Shown here: one piece after another, positions 11,624 to 22,560 of the stretch | Position numbering within the stretch: position 1 is the first letter of the stretch | Layout of the letters: every line of letters starts with the position of its first letter | Position numbers and translations under genes: made by a program | Source: Melocanna baccifera | Taxonomy: Eukaryota > Streptophyta > Magnoliopsida > Poales > Poaceae | Direction: 5' to 3' | DNA: 64,000 nt | Assembly (NCBI GenBank): GCA_036346265.1 | Contig: CM070684.1 | Location: forward strand, 2,232,001 to 2,296,000 | Notes under the pieces: generated by a model | What the model saw: the letters and a program-made list of their open reading frames with translations, nothing else | Databases searched by the model: none | What the model was told of the DNA's origin: nothing

Positions 11624-12700
11624 ATGGTAAATACAAGGAGCAATGTCAGCAACAACCAAGCACCCAATGACAATAACGCCCCAATTCCACCTCTCCATGA
11701 CTCAAGCCCGAACTTGGAGCAGATGATGGCCATGCAACTGCAGCTTCTTCAGGCCTTAGCCCAGAATCAAGTTCACCAGGCTCATCAAGCACCAGCTCAG
11801 CCACCCCAATCCAAGTTAGGAGAATTCATGAGGACGCGACCCCCGACTTTCGCAGGATCTGTCGATCCGTTGGAAGCATATGACTGGATAAAGGAGGTTG
11901 AACGAAAATTAAATTTGGCGCAATGCAATGAGAATGAGAAAGTTCTTTATGCTGCCCATCAACTCAAGGGAGTTGCAGCAAATTGGTGGGAAAACTATTG
12001 CGCTGCACACCAAAATGCTCAGAATATTGTTTGGGCAGACTTTGTGCGAGCTTTCCGAGCTACTCACATACCTATGAGTATCATGGAAATGAAAAGGAAA
12101 GAATTTCACCAACTACTGAGAAACCTTAGTGTTTCCGCATACTTGAGCAAGTTTATTCATTGTCGAGATATGCAGCAGAGGATGTGGCAGCGATGAAGCA
12201 AAGATGCGGAGGTTTATGGGAGGATTGGATCCTAATCTCAAGGTGCGATTAGTATCCAATGACTATCCCACTTTTCAGCATTTGGTGAACAAAGCTCTTG
12301 TGCAAGAAGATGCCCGTCGGCTCTTGAGTCGAGAAGAGGAAGTTTCAAGTTCAACGATCTGCGAGCAGCAGCTCGTCACCGTTCAACTCACGGCGGTTTA
12401 GCGGCCTTCTTTGCCCAACCAATCAATGACACGATTTACGCACCGTCCTTTACCTCAAGCACCTCGATGCGGAAATACGGCTCAACCTCAACGAGAATAG
12501 GACTGCGGTGCGGAGTGCAATGCTTCAATTGCAAGAACATGGGGCATTATGCTAATAATTGTCCCCGAAGCGTCAGCGGTAACCCGGTTCGCTTCAACCT
12601 TGATCCTACACGGCAAGAGCTCCAACCGCTGGTCGGGGCGTGGAAGCCCTCGGACTCCCAAGACTCCACGGACATTCAATAAAGGCGCATCAACCATGTC
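11624..12700 (+). pseudogene. gag polyprotein (capsid and zinc knuckle), frame-broken
   Basis: Translation starts at ATG 11624 (MVNTRSNVSNNQ) and reads a Gln-rich N-terminus. The retrotransposon gag domain follows, with PLEAYDWIKEVERKL and VAANWWENY (roughly residues 75-130). The frame breaks near 12194. The capsid C-terminus continues at 12204-12401 (MRRFMGGLDPNLKVRL), breaks again near 12401, and the zinc knuckle CFNCKNMGHYANNC lies at about 12518-12560. Gag would form the virus-like particle and bind the element RNA. Both breaks coincide with lost bases in CAG contexts compared with the expected family pattern, so the living copy may be less damaged than the sequence suggests. Confidence 0.85.
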
Positions 12701-13389
12701 ACCGCGAGCGCGACGACAGGATACACGGGCGTGGTTACGGGTAAGTTTCTTGTTAATTCAGTTCCCGTAATTACATTATTTGATTTGGAGCTTCACATTC
12801 CTTCGTAACAAAAGCGTTTGTGGAAAGAAATAATTGGAATGTTTGTTTGCTTAAGAACCTTATGTTAGTCCAATCACCTGGAAAAGAATTGAGGACTAAA
12901 TTGGTTTGCCCTAGAGCAACTATAGATATAAACGGAGTAAAGTTCCTAGCGAACCTTATTATAATAGACTCCGAAGGCATAGATATAATACTTGGTATGG
13001 ATTGGTTGACCAAGTATAAAGGACAGATAGATTGTGCCAATCGTGCCATTACTCTCACAAATTCTAATGGAATTCAGATTAGATATGAATCCAATACACC
13101 CTCAAACAAGAGAAGTTTATTGACCAGCTTAAAAGGGAGAAGTTTGGAAGATGTGTCCGTAGTAAGTGAATACCCTGATGTATTCCCTGAGGATTTACTA
13201 GGAATGCCACTAGACCGAGAGATTGAATTTGTTATAAATCTGGTTCCTGGTACAGCACTAATAGCTAAGAGACCCTATCGGATGTCAGCTAATGATCTAG
13301 CGGAAGTTAAGAGGCAAATTCAAGAATTGCAAGAGAAAGGTTTCATTAGACCGAGTTCTTCACCTTGGGGAGCCCAGTGCTTCTGGTGA
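12700..13389 (+). pseudogene. Aspartic protease and RT N-terminus, frame-broken
   Basis: A frame near 12745-12800 enters the protease domain, but the catalytic DSGA-type box is disrupted where the sequence reads GATTTGGAGC. The flap and later region follow in the frame 12820-13389, with IIIDSEGIDIILGMDWLTKY. That frame goes on to EYPDVFPEDLLGMP and KRPYRMSANDLAEVK, the conserved lead-in to gypsy reverse transcriptase. It ends at 13389, where one base is missing in GGAGCCCAGTGC, and RT continues in the frame from 13365. Confidence 0.85.
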
Positions 13390-14468
13390 ACAAGAAAGAT
13401 GGTAGCCGGCGTATGTGCGTGGATTATAGAGCCCTGAATGAAGTAACAATCAAGAATAAATATCCTTTGCCTCGGATCGATAATCTGTTTGATCAGCTGA
13501 AAGGATCGAGTGTTTTCTCAAAAATTGATCTCCGATCAGGATACCACCAATTAAAGATTAGACCTGAAGATATACCAAAAACAGCCTTCTCTACTCGATA
13601 TGGATTATATGAGTATTTGGTGATGTCCTTCGGTTTGACAAATGCACCAGCATACTTTATGAATTTGATGAATAAAGTATTCATGGACTATTTAGATAAG
13701 TTCGTTGTTGTCTTCATAGATGACATTCTTATCTATTCTAAGAATAAGAAAGAACACGAAGAACATCTGAGGGTAGTTTTACAAAGATTAAGAGAACATC
13801 AATTGTATGCCATATTCAGCAAATGTGCATTTTGGTTAAAGGAAGTCGAGTTTTTGGGACATGTAATTTCTGCAGAAGGAGTATCTGTGGATCCAGGGAA
13901 GATTAAGGAGGTGTTAAATTGGATACAACCCAAGACCGTAACAGAAATCCGGAGTTTCCTGGGTTTAGCAGGTTACTACCGTCGTTTTATTGAAGGATTT
14001 TCCAAGATTGCTAGACCTCTCACGCAGTTATTAAAGAAGGAAAAGAAATTTGAATGGAGTAAATCTTGTGAGGACAGTTTTCAGGAGTTAAAGAAGAGAT
14101 TAACTTCTGCACCAGTTTTGAGGTTACCCGATATCAGAAAAGACTTTGAAGTTTATTGTGATGTGTCGAGACAAGGTCTTGGATGTGTATTGATGCAAGA
14201 AGGAAGGGTAGTAGCTTATGCATCAAGGCAGTTAAGACCACATGAAGAAAATTATCCCACTCATGATTTAGAGCTAGCTGCTGTTGTGCATGCTCTAAAG
14301 TTATGGAGGCATTACTTAATCAGTAATCGATGTGAAATATATACAAATCATAAAAGTTTAAAGTATATATTCACTCAACCTGACCTTAATCTGAGACAAA
14401 GAAGATGGCTGGAATTGATAAAGGATTATGATGTGGGAATACATTATCATCGGGAAAAGCTAACGTAG
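13365..14468 (+). CDS. Reverse transcriptase and RNase H domain, 367 codons open
   Basis: This is one uninterrupted frame. RT reads KKDGSRRMCVDYRALNEVT, FSKIDLRSGYHQLKI, MSFGLTNAPAYFM and the active-site box VVFIDDILIYS (about residues 118-128). Thumb motifs follow (LGLAGYYRRFIEGF). RNase H follows with FEVYCDVSRQGLGCVLMQ, in which the first catalytic Asp is within CDVS, then YASRQLRPHEENYPTHDLEL and NHKSLKYIFTQ. It copies element RNA to DNA and removes the RNA strand. The frame ends at 14468 where the usual connection motif HPGKANVVADAL is shifted by one or two bases. It is not a free-standing gene but part of the gag-pol polyprotein. Confidence 0.9.
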   Translation: MGSPVLLVNKKDGSRRMCVDYRALNEVTIKNKYPLPRIDNLFDQLKGSSVFSKIDLRSGYHQLKIRPEDIPKTAFSTRYGLYEYLVMSFGLTNAPAYFMNLMNKVFMDYLDKFVVVFIDDILIYSKNKKEHEEHLRVVLQRLREHQLYAIFSKCAFWLKEVEFLGHVISAEGVSVDPGKIKEVLNWIQPKTVTEIRSFLGLAGYYRRFIEGFSKIARPLTQLLKKEKKFEWSKSCEDSFQELKKRLTSAPVLRLPDIRKDFEVYCDVSRQGLGCVLMQEGRVVAYASRQLRPHEENYPTHDLELAAVVHALKLWRHYLISNRCEIYTNHKSLKYIFTQPDLNLRQRRWLELIKDYDVGIHYHREKLT

Positions 14469-14469
14469 T

Positions 14470-15510
14470 AGCCGATGCTTTAGTCGGAAGAGTCATATTA
14501 ACAATCTGTCAATTCGGATAAGCGGCTAACCCTCCATGAAGAATTTCAACGACTGAATTTGGAAATAGTTAATGAAGGTATTTTATGCGCATTGAAGGTT
14601 CACCCTACCTTAGAAGATCGGTTCAAGGCAGCCCAACGAGAGGATGAATATGTTAAAGAAATTAAAGAGAATATGAAGAAAGGTAAAGCGTGCGGATTTT
14701 GAGAAGATGAGAGGGGACTCTTTGGTTTGGAAAGAGAATCCTAGTCCCCAGAAAAAGGAAATAAAAGATTTAATCTTAAAGAAGCTCATGAAGCAGGATA
14801 TTCAATTCATCCGGAAGTACAAAAATGTATCGAGATCTAAAGGAAAGCTCTTGGTGGACCCAGTATGAAAAGAAATTGCAGAATATGTAGCCTTATGTGA
14901 TATATGTCGTGAGTTAAGCGAGCATCAAAGACCTGCTGGTCTTTTGCAACCCTTGCAGATACCTGAATGGAAATGGGAAGAAATCGGAATGGACTTTATA
15001 ACTGGGCTACCAAAGACCAAATCCGGCTATGATTCAATTTGAGTTATAGTGGACCGCTTAACAAAAGTTGCCCATTTCATACCAGTTAAGACCACTTATT
15101 CGGGAGATAGATTGGCAGAACTTTATATGTCAAGGATTGTGTGTTTGCATGGAATCCCAAAGAAGATTGTGTCAGATAGAGGATCTCAATTTACCTCAAG
15201 ATTTTGGCGGAAGCTTCATGAAGTTTTGGGAACCAATTTAAATTTCAGTACTGCCTATCATCCTCAAACCGACGGTCAGACAGAAAGGGTAAATCAAATT
15301 TTGGAAGATATGTTGAGAGCGTGTGCATTAGCCAATAAAGCCAGTTGGGACCAAAGTTTGCCTTACGCAGAATTCTCTTACAATAATAGTTACCAATCAA
15401 GTTTGCAGATGTCTCCATTTGAAGCTTTATATGGTAGAAAGTGTAGAACACCTTTGTATTGGTCAGAGACAGGAGAAAGTCAAGTATTTGGACTGATTTA
15501 TTTAAGCTAG
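14470..15510 (+). pseudogene. Integrase zinc-binding and catalytic domains
   Basis: The zinc-binding part (about 14560-14960) is read in several short frames with stops, including CDICREL near 14900. The catalytic core is open from 15049 to 15510. It reads MDRLTKVAHFIPVKTTYSG, then IVSDRGSQFTSRFW (second Asp) and FSTAYHPQTDGQTERVNQIL (Glu). The first Asp lies just upstream in MDFITGLP near 14990. A TGA interrupts at about 15042, in the segment that usually encodes a Trp. The frame shifts again near 15495 to the C-terminal segment. Confidence 0.88.
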
Positions 15511-16061
15511 CAGAAGAGCAAGTTCGTTTAATTCGAGACAGGTTGAAAACAGCACAGACCAGGCAAAAGAGCTATGCGGACAATCGTCGCAGAATGTTAG
15601 AGTTTCAACCAGGGGATCATGTGTATTTGAAAGTGTCACCTCTAAAAGGTATGCGTCGTTTCAGAGTCAGTGGCAAGCTTACTCCAAGATATATTGGACC
15701 ATTTCTAATTATAGCCAGAAGAGGTGAAGTTGCTTATCAGTTAAGACTTCCATCACAACTATCAGATGTGCATGATGTGTTCCACGTGTCACAATTGAAA
15801 AAGTGCTTAAGAGTGCCAGAAGAGCTAATGCCTTTAGAAGAAGTGAATCTAAAAGAAGATCTCTCATATCCAGAGTTTCCAGTCAAGATTTTGGAAGAAG
15901 CCGAATGTCGTACCCGAAACAAGACTGTCAAATTTTGCAAATTACAATGGAGTAATTATCCAGAGTCGGAAGCAACTTGGGAGCGTGAAGAGGATCTTAG
16001 AGCGGAGTTCCCTAATCTTTTTCCCAGCCCTTCCGAATCTCGGGGTCGAGATTCTTTCTAA
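15459..16061 (+). CDS. Integrase C-terminus with chromodomain
   Basis: The frame is open for 200 codons to the TAA at 16059-16061. It reads FQPGDHVYLKVSPLKGMRRF and YIGPFLIIARRGEVAYQLRL (the GPY/F module), and DVHDVFHVSQLKKC. It ends with a chromodomain, KFCKLQWSNYPESEATWERE followed by EDLRAEFPNLF. That ending is typical of Tekay/Del chromoviruses, in which it directs insertion to heterochromatin. The N-terminal codons before about 15495 are out of register with the integrase frame, so this is the last part of gag-pol. Confidence 0.85.
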   Translation: MVRDRRKSSIWTDLFKLAEEQVRLIRDRLKTAQTRQKSYADNRRRMLEFQPGDHVYLKVSPLKGMRRFRVSGKLTPRYIGPFLIIARRGEVAYQLRLPSQLSDVHDVFHVSQLKKCLRVPEELMPLEEVNLKEDLSYPEFPVKILEEAECRTRNKTVKFCKLQWSNYPESEATWEREEDLRAEFPNLFPSPSESRGRDSF

Positions 16062-16073
16062 GGGGGGTAGGTT
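16060..16073 (+). other. Polypurine tract
   Basis: AAGGGGGGTAGGTT directly precedes the second LTR (TGTAACATCC at 16074). It is the plus-strand primer site for reverse transcription. Confidence 0.85.
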
Positions 16074-19000
16074 TGTAACATCCTGATTTTCCAGAGATTT
16101 TAAAAACCTTGAATTTAAAAATAAATTTCTAGAATTTTCTTGAATTTAAAACAAGCTTAAATGAATTTTAGAATTTAATATGATTAAATTCAACATCAAA
16201 ATTGCTGGAAATATTTTATTTGGGTTCCTGTCTCTCAAGGAATTTTCTGGTATTTTTGGTGAATTTTTGGATTTATTTGCTATTTTCTAGAGCTCCTAGA
16301 AGTTTATTTGAATTTACGAAAAAGGAATTCTTGGAAAATCTCCCGCCTTTGATCTTCCTCTCTCCTCCACGCGTCGCTCATCCCGCGCGCGCCGCCGCCG
16401 TACACCCTTCCAGCGCGCGCGCGCGCGCCTCGCGCCGATCCGCGCGCCACTCGTCGCGCATCGTGCTGTGACACGCGGCGGCACCAGCGCTCGCGTCGCC
16501 CGCCCGCACCCCGCTCCGATCTCGGCCGTCCGACCCCACCGCCGGATCTGATCCGCATCGTCCGCCTTCACTTACCCGCCGCTTCTCATCCGCGGCCGGT
16601 TCTTTTCCCTCGCCACGAGTCGCGCACCGAGCCATCACTCCGTTTCTCTCTCGGCCCGGCGGCGAGTCCCGCTGTCAGGCCCGTTGTCCCCGCCTGTTCC
16701 GCCTCCGCCCGCGCCGTCGCCATTACTGCCGCCGCCGAGCTCCGCATTCTTCGCCTCCCGACCGTTACTCCTCGCCATTAATGGTGTTGGAGAGCCCTCT
16801 CGTCGCGCGTTAGCGGCGGCCGTTTCACCTCGGCGTCGCCGTTTCCGCGGTTGAGAGGCAGCGTCGCGTTAACTCCGGCGAGCCGTGCGTCCGTTTCTTC
16901 TCCGCGGGGTGTAAAGACGTCGCCGGGGAGCCCTTCTACTCCCTTCGCGCACTCCTCTCCTCTCTAGTTCCTCTTCGCGTGCGTCACCGCCGTGTATTCA
17001 AGTCGTCGGAGCACGTTTTCGTCGCCGCCGGTGAGCTCCTCCACCGTCCCCGTCGCTCGCTCCGCCCCTCGGTTCGCGCCCGGCACCGCGCGTCGCGCTG
17101 CTCCTCGGTCGCGCGCGCGTCGCGCGCGCGGCGCGCCCTCGCGTCCGCGACGCGCGTCGACGGCGCGTCGAGCGCGCGTCGGCGATCAGCGGTTCCCCGC
17201 CTCCGCACCATCGCATCCCAACCGTCCGTCCGAGATCGGAACGCGAGGCATCGGTGCTCGCCACGTGTCTCCCTCTCCGCCGTTGGATCCACCGACACTC
17301 CGTGCGCGCCCGTCGCCGATCCACTCCCCGCGCTGGCCACGCGTCGCCATCGCTCGCACTCCCGCCCGCGCCCGCGCGACGCTTCGCACGACGCGCCGCG
17401 CCACGCGTCGGCAATCCTTGCCTTCCCGCCTCCGCGCTGTCGCATCTTCGCCGTTCATCGGATCGGCGAAGGCTCCGGATCTTGCGCGTGGGCGACCGCG
17501 AGCCGTCCGATCGCCGCGCGCGCGCGCCGAGCCATCCACGTCGGCCCTAGCCACGTGGCGGCCGGTAGCGTGCCACGTCGCCCTAATCCACGTCGGCAAC
17601 CACGTGGCATGCCACGTCGGTGCCACGTCGGTAAAATCCGTCCCGGTGCCACGTGGCGCCGCGTCGGCGACCACGTCGGCGGATTGACACGTGGCGGCAC
17701 GGCACGCCACGTCGACCCTAACTGCCGCGTCGGTAGCTGCGCGCGCGTGTCTTGTTAAGTGGACTCGGTCCACCGTGGGCCGGCCCCACTGTCGACCTCT
17801 GCGGCTTTATTTAAATCCGTCTGGCGTCATTATTCCGATTTTCCTTTAGAAAAATAATTCTTGCTGACGTCATAAATGATTTTCGGTTTAAATTTTAATC
17901 CAGAAAATAGCCTTTTTCTTTTATTTTGTATTTAAACTTTGGAAGGCTATAACTTTTGCATTTTAACTCCAAATTGACCCATTCAAATTTCTAAATTCAT
18001 CTAAAATTCGAATCTTTCATTTGGTATATTTATTTTTAATTTTTGAGTTTTTATTTTATTTTATTTATTTGATTCTTCTCGTTTCTCGTGTAGAATCCGA
18101 TCTGTCCGACGATTTTCAAGAGCAACTTCGGGAAGATTTCAACATAATTCCAGAAGGCAAGTCTCCTTGACCATTTTGCTCCTACGTTTTATAAATAGTT
18201 TTTGGAAATTAATTTAAATTATTTGCATGGCTATGTTTAGTAAATTGATAATTTTAATTCTAAAATTTAGATAAGCACCCAATTTGTTATGCCTCCTTTG
18301 GAAATTACGTACCATGTACCCTTGTCAACTTAGGATAATATTTAGCTCAATAATGAGTTAGTATTACTTTTGTTGAATTTAAATTATTATGAAATGCTTA
18401 GTCTAGCTGATAAATAAAAAAAAACTCATATGAGAAAAATGGTTAATGAATGATTTGTGATTTAATGTTTTGTTTGAAAGGCGGTAATAGATGTTACCAC
18501 TGTAAATTTAAATGAAGTTCAAGGTAAAATTTGACGAGGTGGATGGAATGTTTGGTGAGTGCGGTTTAGCACGAAAAATGGGTTTGTGAATGATCCACCT
18601 AGTCGTCTAAGGACCGATTCTTGTGTTTGTCAATCTGAGTAAAATCGTACAACCACAAGTTAAAATGGGTACAACCTAGCTAATTAACCTATAATAGTTT
18701 AGATTTTGTGTCACTATCGGAAAATGGGTATCGAGGATTTCTTGATTACTCAAAGTGAGGGGCGATTTCTTGCACTCACATGGCGCAAGAGGGGGCTTCT
18801 GAATGTGGTGGATTTAACCCTTCAGCGGTGAAACCTCAGCGAGTGATATAAAACTATACTAGAGTAGGTGAAAAGCTTTGTGATATTTTATCTGGGTCTC
18901 ATGCCAAAGGAAGCGTGTTGGTATTAAGGTAACATATCTCTTATGGGTAAAGTTATACGCACTCTGTGAGTAATAAAACTATTCGAATAGCCGTGCCCAC

Positions 19001-19746
19001 GGTCAAGGGCAGACAAGGAATGCATTCACACAGTAGAGATTTGATTTTGAATTTAAAAATAAAAGGTTTCAGAAAACTAGAGAGTGGATGGAACTCTCGT
19101 GAAGTTAGTCTGGTGGATGTAACCAGTTCAGGTGGTTTTAACCTTTATTTTGAATCTTGGCGGAGATAGCCTATTTATCAGTGATGGTGGTTGTAACCTT
19201 CACTAAGGTACTTATTAAACTTCATATTATAAAAATTAAATGTTTAATAAAATGCTTTTAGAAGGAGTATATAAATTTGAAATAAAATGCTGATTTGTGC
19301 AAAAGAGCCATATAGCCTTTCTTTGTTCAACCTTGCATCTAATGCATCTTTCCCAAGACTTGCGGAGTACTTTATGTACTCACATACTACACTTCAAATA
19401 ATTCTCAGAGGAGGTTGAAGCTCAGGAAGGAGACTACGACTATTGTTCCGCTTGCGGCTGTGATGGATTCTTTCCGGAGGACTAGGTCTCGTTGCTCAAG
19501 TCAATTGCCTGTGGCAGATTGATGGGCCGTTTATCTGAATATTTTGCTTCCGCTGTTTTATTTTGTGTAAGAGGTTGGTGAACGCGATTGTAAGGCCTTG
19601 CGCGGGACTTATGTATTTCCGTTATTATTGTAATAAAGCGTTGTTGGCAATGTATCATTTTTGTCGATTATCGTGTGTACTAGCATTGATGCAGGACTAG
19701 TCTTTGCAATACAGAGGGTCAGGGAGTTTCTACTCCGGGTCTCACG
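16074..19746 (+). repeat. Second (middle) LTR of the Tekay-type element
   Basis: It matches 6661-10307 along its length (about 3.67 kb) and ends CTCACG before another primer-binding site at 19750-19761. Most differences from the first LTR are at CAG/CTG sites. In the ACGT-motif array (17530-17730), CACGTCAGC has become CACGTCGG or CACGTCG in essentially every repeat. TATTTAAA lies at 17808-17815. Confidence 0.92.
17530..17730. promoter_or_regulatory. ACGT-core motif array in the second LTR
   Basis: The equivalent of the array at 8098-8290, with CCACGTGGC and CCACGTCGGC alternating upstream of TATTTAAA at 17808. One ACGT unit is duplicated here (near 17605-17635) compared with the first LTR. 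Confidence 0.5.
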
Positions 19747-21046
19747 AAGTGGTATCGAGCCAACTTGGTATAGAAACGAGCCCTAGGTTTTGGCAAGCCT
19801 TAAGGATTTATGATTAATAAAAATTTATGTACGAAAACTTAAGTTTCTTTGCTTCTACTATTCTTCTACTTAGTACCTTGTTCTTGTCTTCCCTTTCACT
19901 TTATAAAATTTTCTTGATCTCTCCTATTTTCAAATTTGTAGATGGCGGGTTAGTAGTAAATCGACTCCGTGGGATCACCTTTCTCACGGTGAGAGCGAGG
20001 GGCGTTCGTGAGTCTTCTACGGCGATTGATGTAGCATCTGAAGTATACCGCAGCCCATCTTGAGGCGGAACACTAGAGTTATGACTATGGATTCATGGTC
20101 CATGGAGGTGTTTATTTACGCTCAAGGCGAGAAGATTGACTCGGTGGAGCGTCATATTGAGCATCCTCGGACCTTTGCTCGGATGCTATCAAGATGCGGC
20201 TCGGATGGCGATTGCGAGTTGTGCAAGAGGCATAAGGAAGAAGCTGCGCGATCACCCTTTAGCTTCTTCCCGACTACGAGAGCGGGGCAGATTCACGGAG
20301 CCTTTTGGTTGTGGTGGATGACCCTCGTCTATCTCACGGTGCGGCTTACTCGGCGACTTCGCCGACCTACGCGAGCACTACGGAGATAGGACTTCTTGGA
20401 TGCTTCTTACTTGAGCTCGACCACTCCGACACCCGCCGAGACACGGTTGCAGAGTGAGTCCGCCGCGCGCGATTCGAGCAAAGATTGCTGAGGCGGAGGT
20501 GGAACGTCTCAGCTGCCACCACCACACCGACCACCGCCGCTCTGTTTACGCACGATCGGACCTTGGGACCTCGCACGGACTTCTGCGAGGAAGAGTGTGC
20601 GTCGCTCGATCCGTTACCCGACGCCGACATTGGAGGTTCTAGCGGCGGACGCCGGCGCTCGTTCGGATCGCTGCCTTGACGGAGCTGGTCACGGTCCCGT
20701 TCTCGAACAAGCGCACCAATTGCGGTCGAGTCCATTCGATGACTCGGAGGAGGATCGAGGAGCGCATTATCATGGAGGATGAGTAGATGTTAGATAGTAG
20801 TACCCTTTTGAGTTATTTCCGATATTAGAGCGCTTTATGATATTGTGATGTAATAAATGGAATGTCACAGAGCCTTGTGCACTTGTGGTACGACCATTCT
20901 TAAAACTAATTTGAATTTCAAAAGTTGCATTTTCTCGGCTATTGCTTTGTTCTTGTGTGTTGGTTTGGGATGTTATTAGTTACCCTGTTCCTTATCTATG
21001 CTTTTCCCTCTTACCTTGTGTTCTCTTGGTGGAGCTTGGATGGTAA
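19747..21046 (+). repeat. Truncated second internal region with primer-binding site and ORF0
   Basis: After the middle LTR the sequence repeats 10308-11632: a primer-binding site TGGTATCGAGCC (19750-19761), the spacer, ORF0 and the leader up to the gag start codon. It stops nine bases into gag (GATGGTAAAT) and joins LTR-end sequence at about 21047. The join shares the bases AAT with both parents. No pol sequence follows. Confidence 0.88.
19942..20786 (+). pseudogene. ORF0, second copy, badly broken
   Basis: This copy runs parallel to 10503-11369. It starts ATGGCGGGT but meets TAG at the fourth codon, and continues in three frames. The segment MDSWSMEVFIYAQGEKIDS (about 20087) and the final EDE-type acidic end before TAG 20784-20786 are recognisable. 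It is shorter than the first copy because many CAG/CTG-containing bits are missing. Confidence 0.7.
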
Positions 21047-21141
21047 ATGTATCATTTTATCGATTATCGTGTGTACTAGCATTGATGCGGGACTAATCTT
21101 GCAATACGAGGGGTCAGGAGTTTCTACTCCAGGGTCTCACA
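21047..21141 (+). repeat. Third LTR, last 95 bp only
   Basis: It matches the end of the two full LTRs (for example 10212-10307), from TGTATCATTTT to GGGTCTCACA, and keeps the CA terminus. It is followed by TATGG. Confidence 0.88.
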
Positions 21142-21146
21142 TATGG
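21142..21146. repeat. Right target-site duplication TATGG
   Basis: Exact match to 6656-6660. It shows that the whole 14.5-kb block occupies a single insertion site. Confidence 0.9.
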
Positions 21147-22560
21147 GTTTCTGCAATCTTAGCTATTGGATCAGTTTTAGAAGATTGTGCATGCCAGAGT
21201 GAGATGGGAAGACAGGGGAGCATGGTTACGTTAGTTCTAGGACTACGAGATGCAGCGTTTTTTTTACTGTGAATGTATCAAATGAGACGAAAATGGGAAA
21301 TAGTACTTTTTTAAACTAGGGAAATAATAATGCTGATCATTGGGTGCCAACTAAAAGACGCAATACATCACATGAATAAATTTTGTAAACAGCCGATATG
21401 TTTTTTTAGATAAAGAAACCGATATTTGTTATCATGCCAATAAACCAGTATTTGTTATCATGCCAATAAACCGATATTAGTTGAGTTTTTTTCAAACCCT
21501 GGTCCGGTTCTGGGCCTAAACCACCCATTTGAGCTCAATTCATTCGATTTTGAACATTTTCAAATTCAAAATGCACCTATCCTGACGAGATAGGTTTCTT
21601 GCCCGATGGACAAAAACACGAACCAGCCTTGTTTTGGCCATAATCCTGTTTACACCTTGAATCCAACTATCCATGTCACCGCTCCAGTCTCAAGAGAGTT
21701 TGAGTTCATTTGTCATCATATGCATTGTTAACTCCTGAAGAGAGAATTAAAGAATAAAGGCTCAATTCTATTGCATAGCCCAAAGGGTAATATATAGTAA
21801 ATATAAGAGACATATAACTCTCAACCCTAGACAATAGGAAATGACACTAATATTCTTAATATCCTCTCTCAAATATAAGGCATATGTAATAGCATTGCAT
21901 TTGAAAAGATGACACTAAAGTACGGAAAATCCGAATTCCGAGTCTTAAAGTTGTCGTCATAGCGTGTGGCTCTTGAAAAATTGTGTCGATTACCAAACAT
22001 CTGGAATCATGCAACGGCCTAGAGAGCACAAAGTGCAGGAGCTAGGAAAGTAGTGGTAAGCAGGAGCAAAATCAACCGCGATAACACGACGAAGAAGATG
22101 TGGACGGTGACACAAGTAGAGAGCTGTCAAATCAAGCCGAAGAGAGATAGATAAGCATGGCAGTGCAAATTGAAGCCCAAGACGGCAGCGGCACAGTGCA
22201 CAAGAAGCGCAGTAGAGGCACGCTGTAGAAGAAGCTTGGTGGTTTTAGAAGCTCAGGGTGGTGGTTCAAAGAGAAGCGACGGCATCATAAAGACTTCTAC
22301 GATCTGCAGTGTCTCAAATAGAAGAGTAGCAGTTATGGCTATGTGAAAGAAAGGAGATGACCACGCTCATCCAAGAGGATGGACCGTGGCTAGCAAAACA
22401 TTGGACTGACTGACAAAGATTTTGTGAACTCGCACGGTTTTGAACTAAAAGATAGAGAGTAATGGACTTGGATTGACGCAATGGAAGACACAAAGAAAAA
22501 GACTCAATGACTATGGATACTAGCAGCAGCAACGCCATCACTACGAATAGCACATACACC
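21147..22560. other. Intergenic sequence with a possible LTR-like stretch
   Basis: The first 130 bp continue the TOL flank. From 21727 (TGTTAACTCCTGAAG) the sequence has an LTR-like character. On the - strand it holds a short promoter-like AT-rich run and ends GGAGTTAACA, but I found no partner copy or primer-binding site in the window. No gene is supported. Confidence 0.4.

Larger units (their letters stand above)
6661..21141 (+). mobile_element. Tekay/Del-type chromovirus, tandem LTR-IR-LTR-partial IR-LTR fragment
   Basis: The block starts TGTAACATCCTG at 6661 and ends GGGTCTCACA at 21141. It is flanked by identical 5-bp copies of TATGG (6656-6660 and 21142-21146). Inside are a full LTR (6661-10307), a full internal region with ORF0, gag, protease, RT-RNase H, integrase and chromodomain (10308-16073), and a second full LTR (16074-19746). 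Then come a truncated second internal region (19747 to about 21046) and a third LTR reduced to its last 95 bp. The domain order, the chromodomain WEREEDLRAEFPNLF and an ORF0 before gag resemble the rice RIRE3/RIRE8 (Tekay/Del) group; that family name is inference. Confidence 0.9.

Noticed and set aside
13493..13684. Minus-strand frame inside the RT domain
   Set aside because: It is the shadow of the RT frame on the opposite strand.
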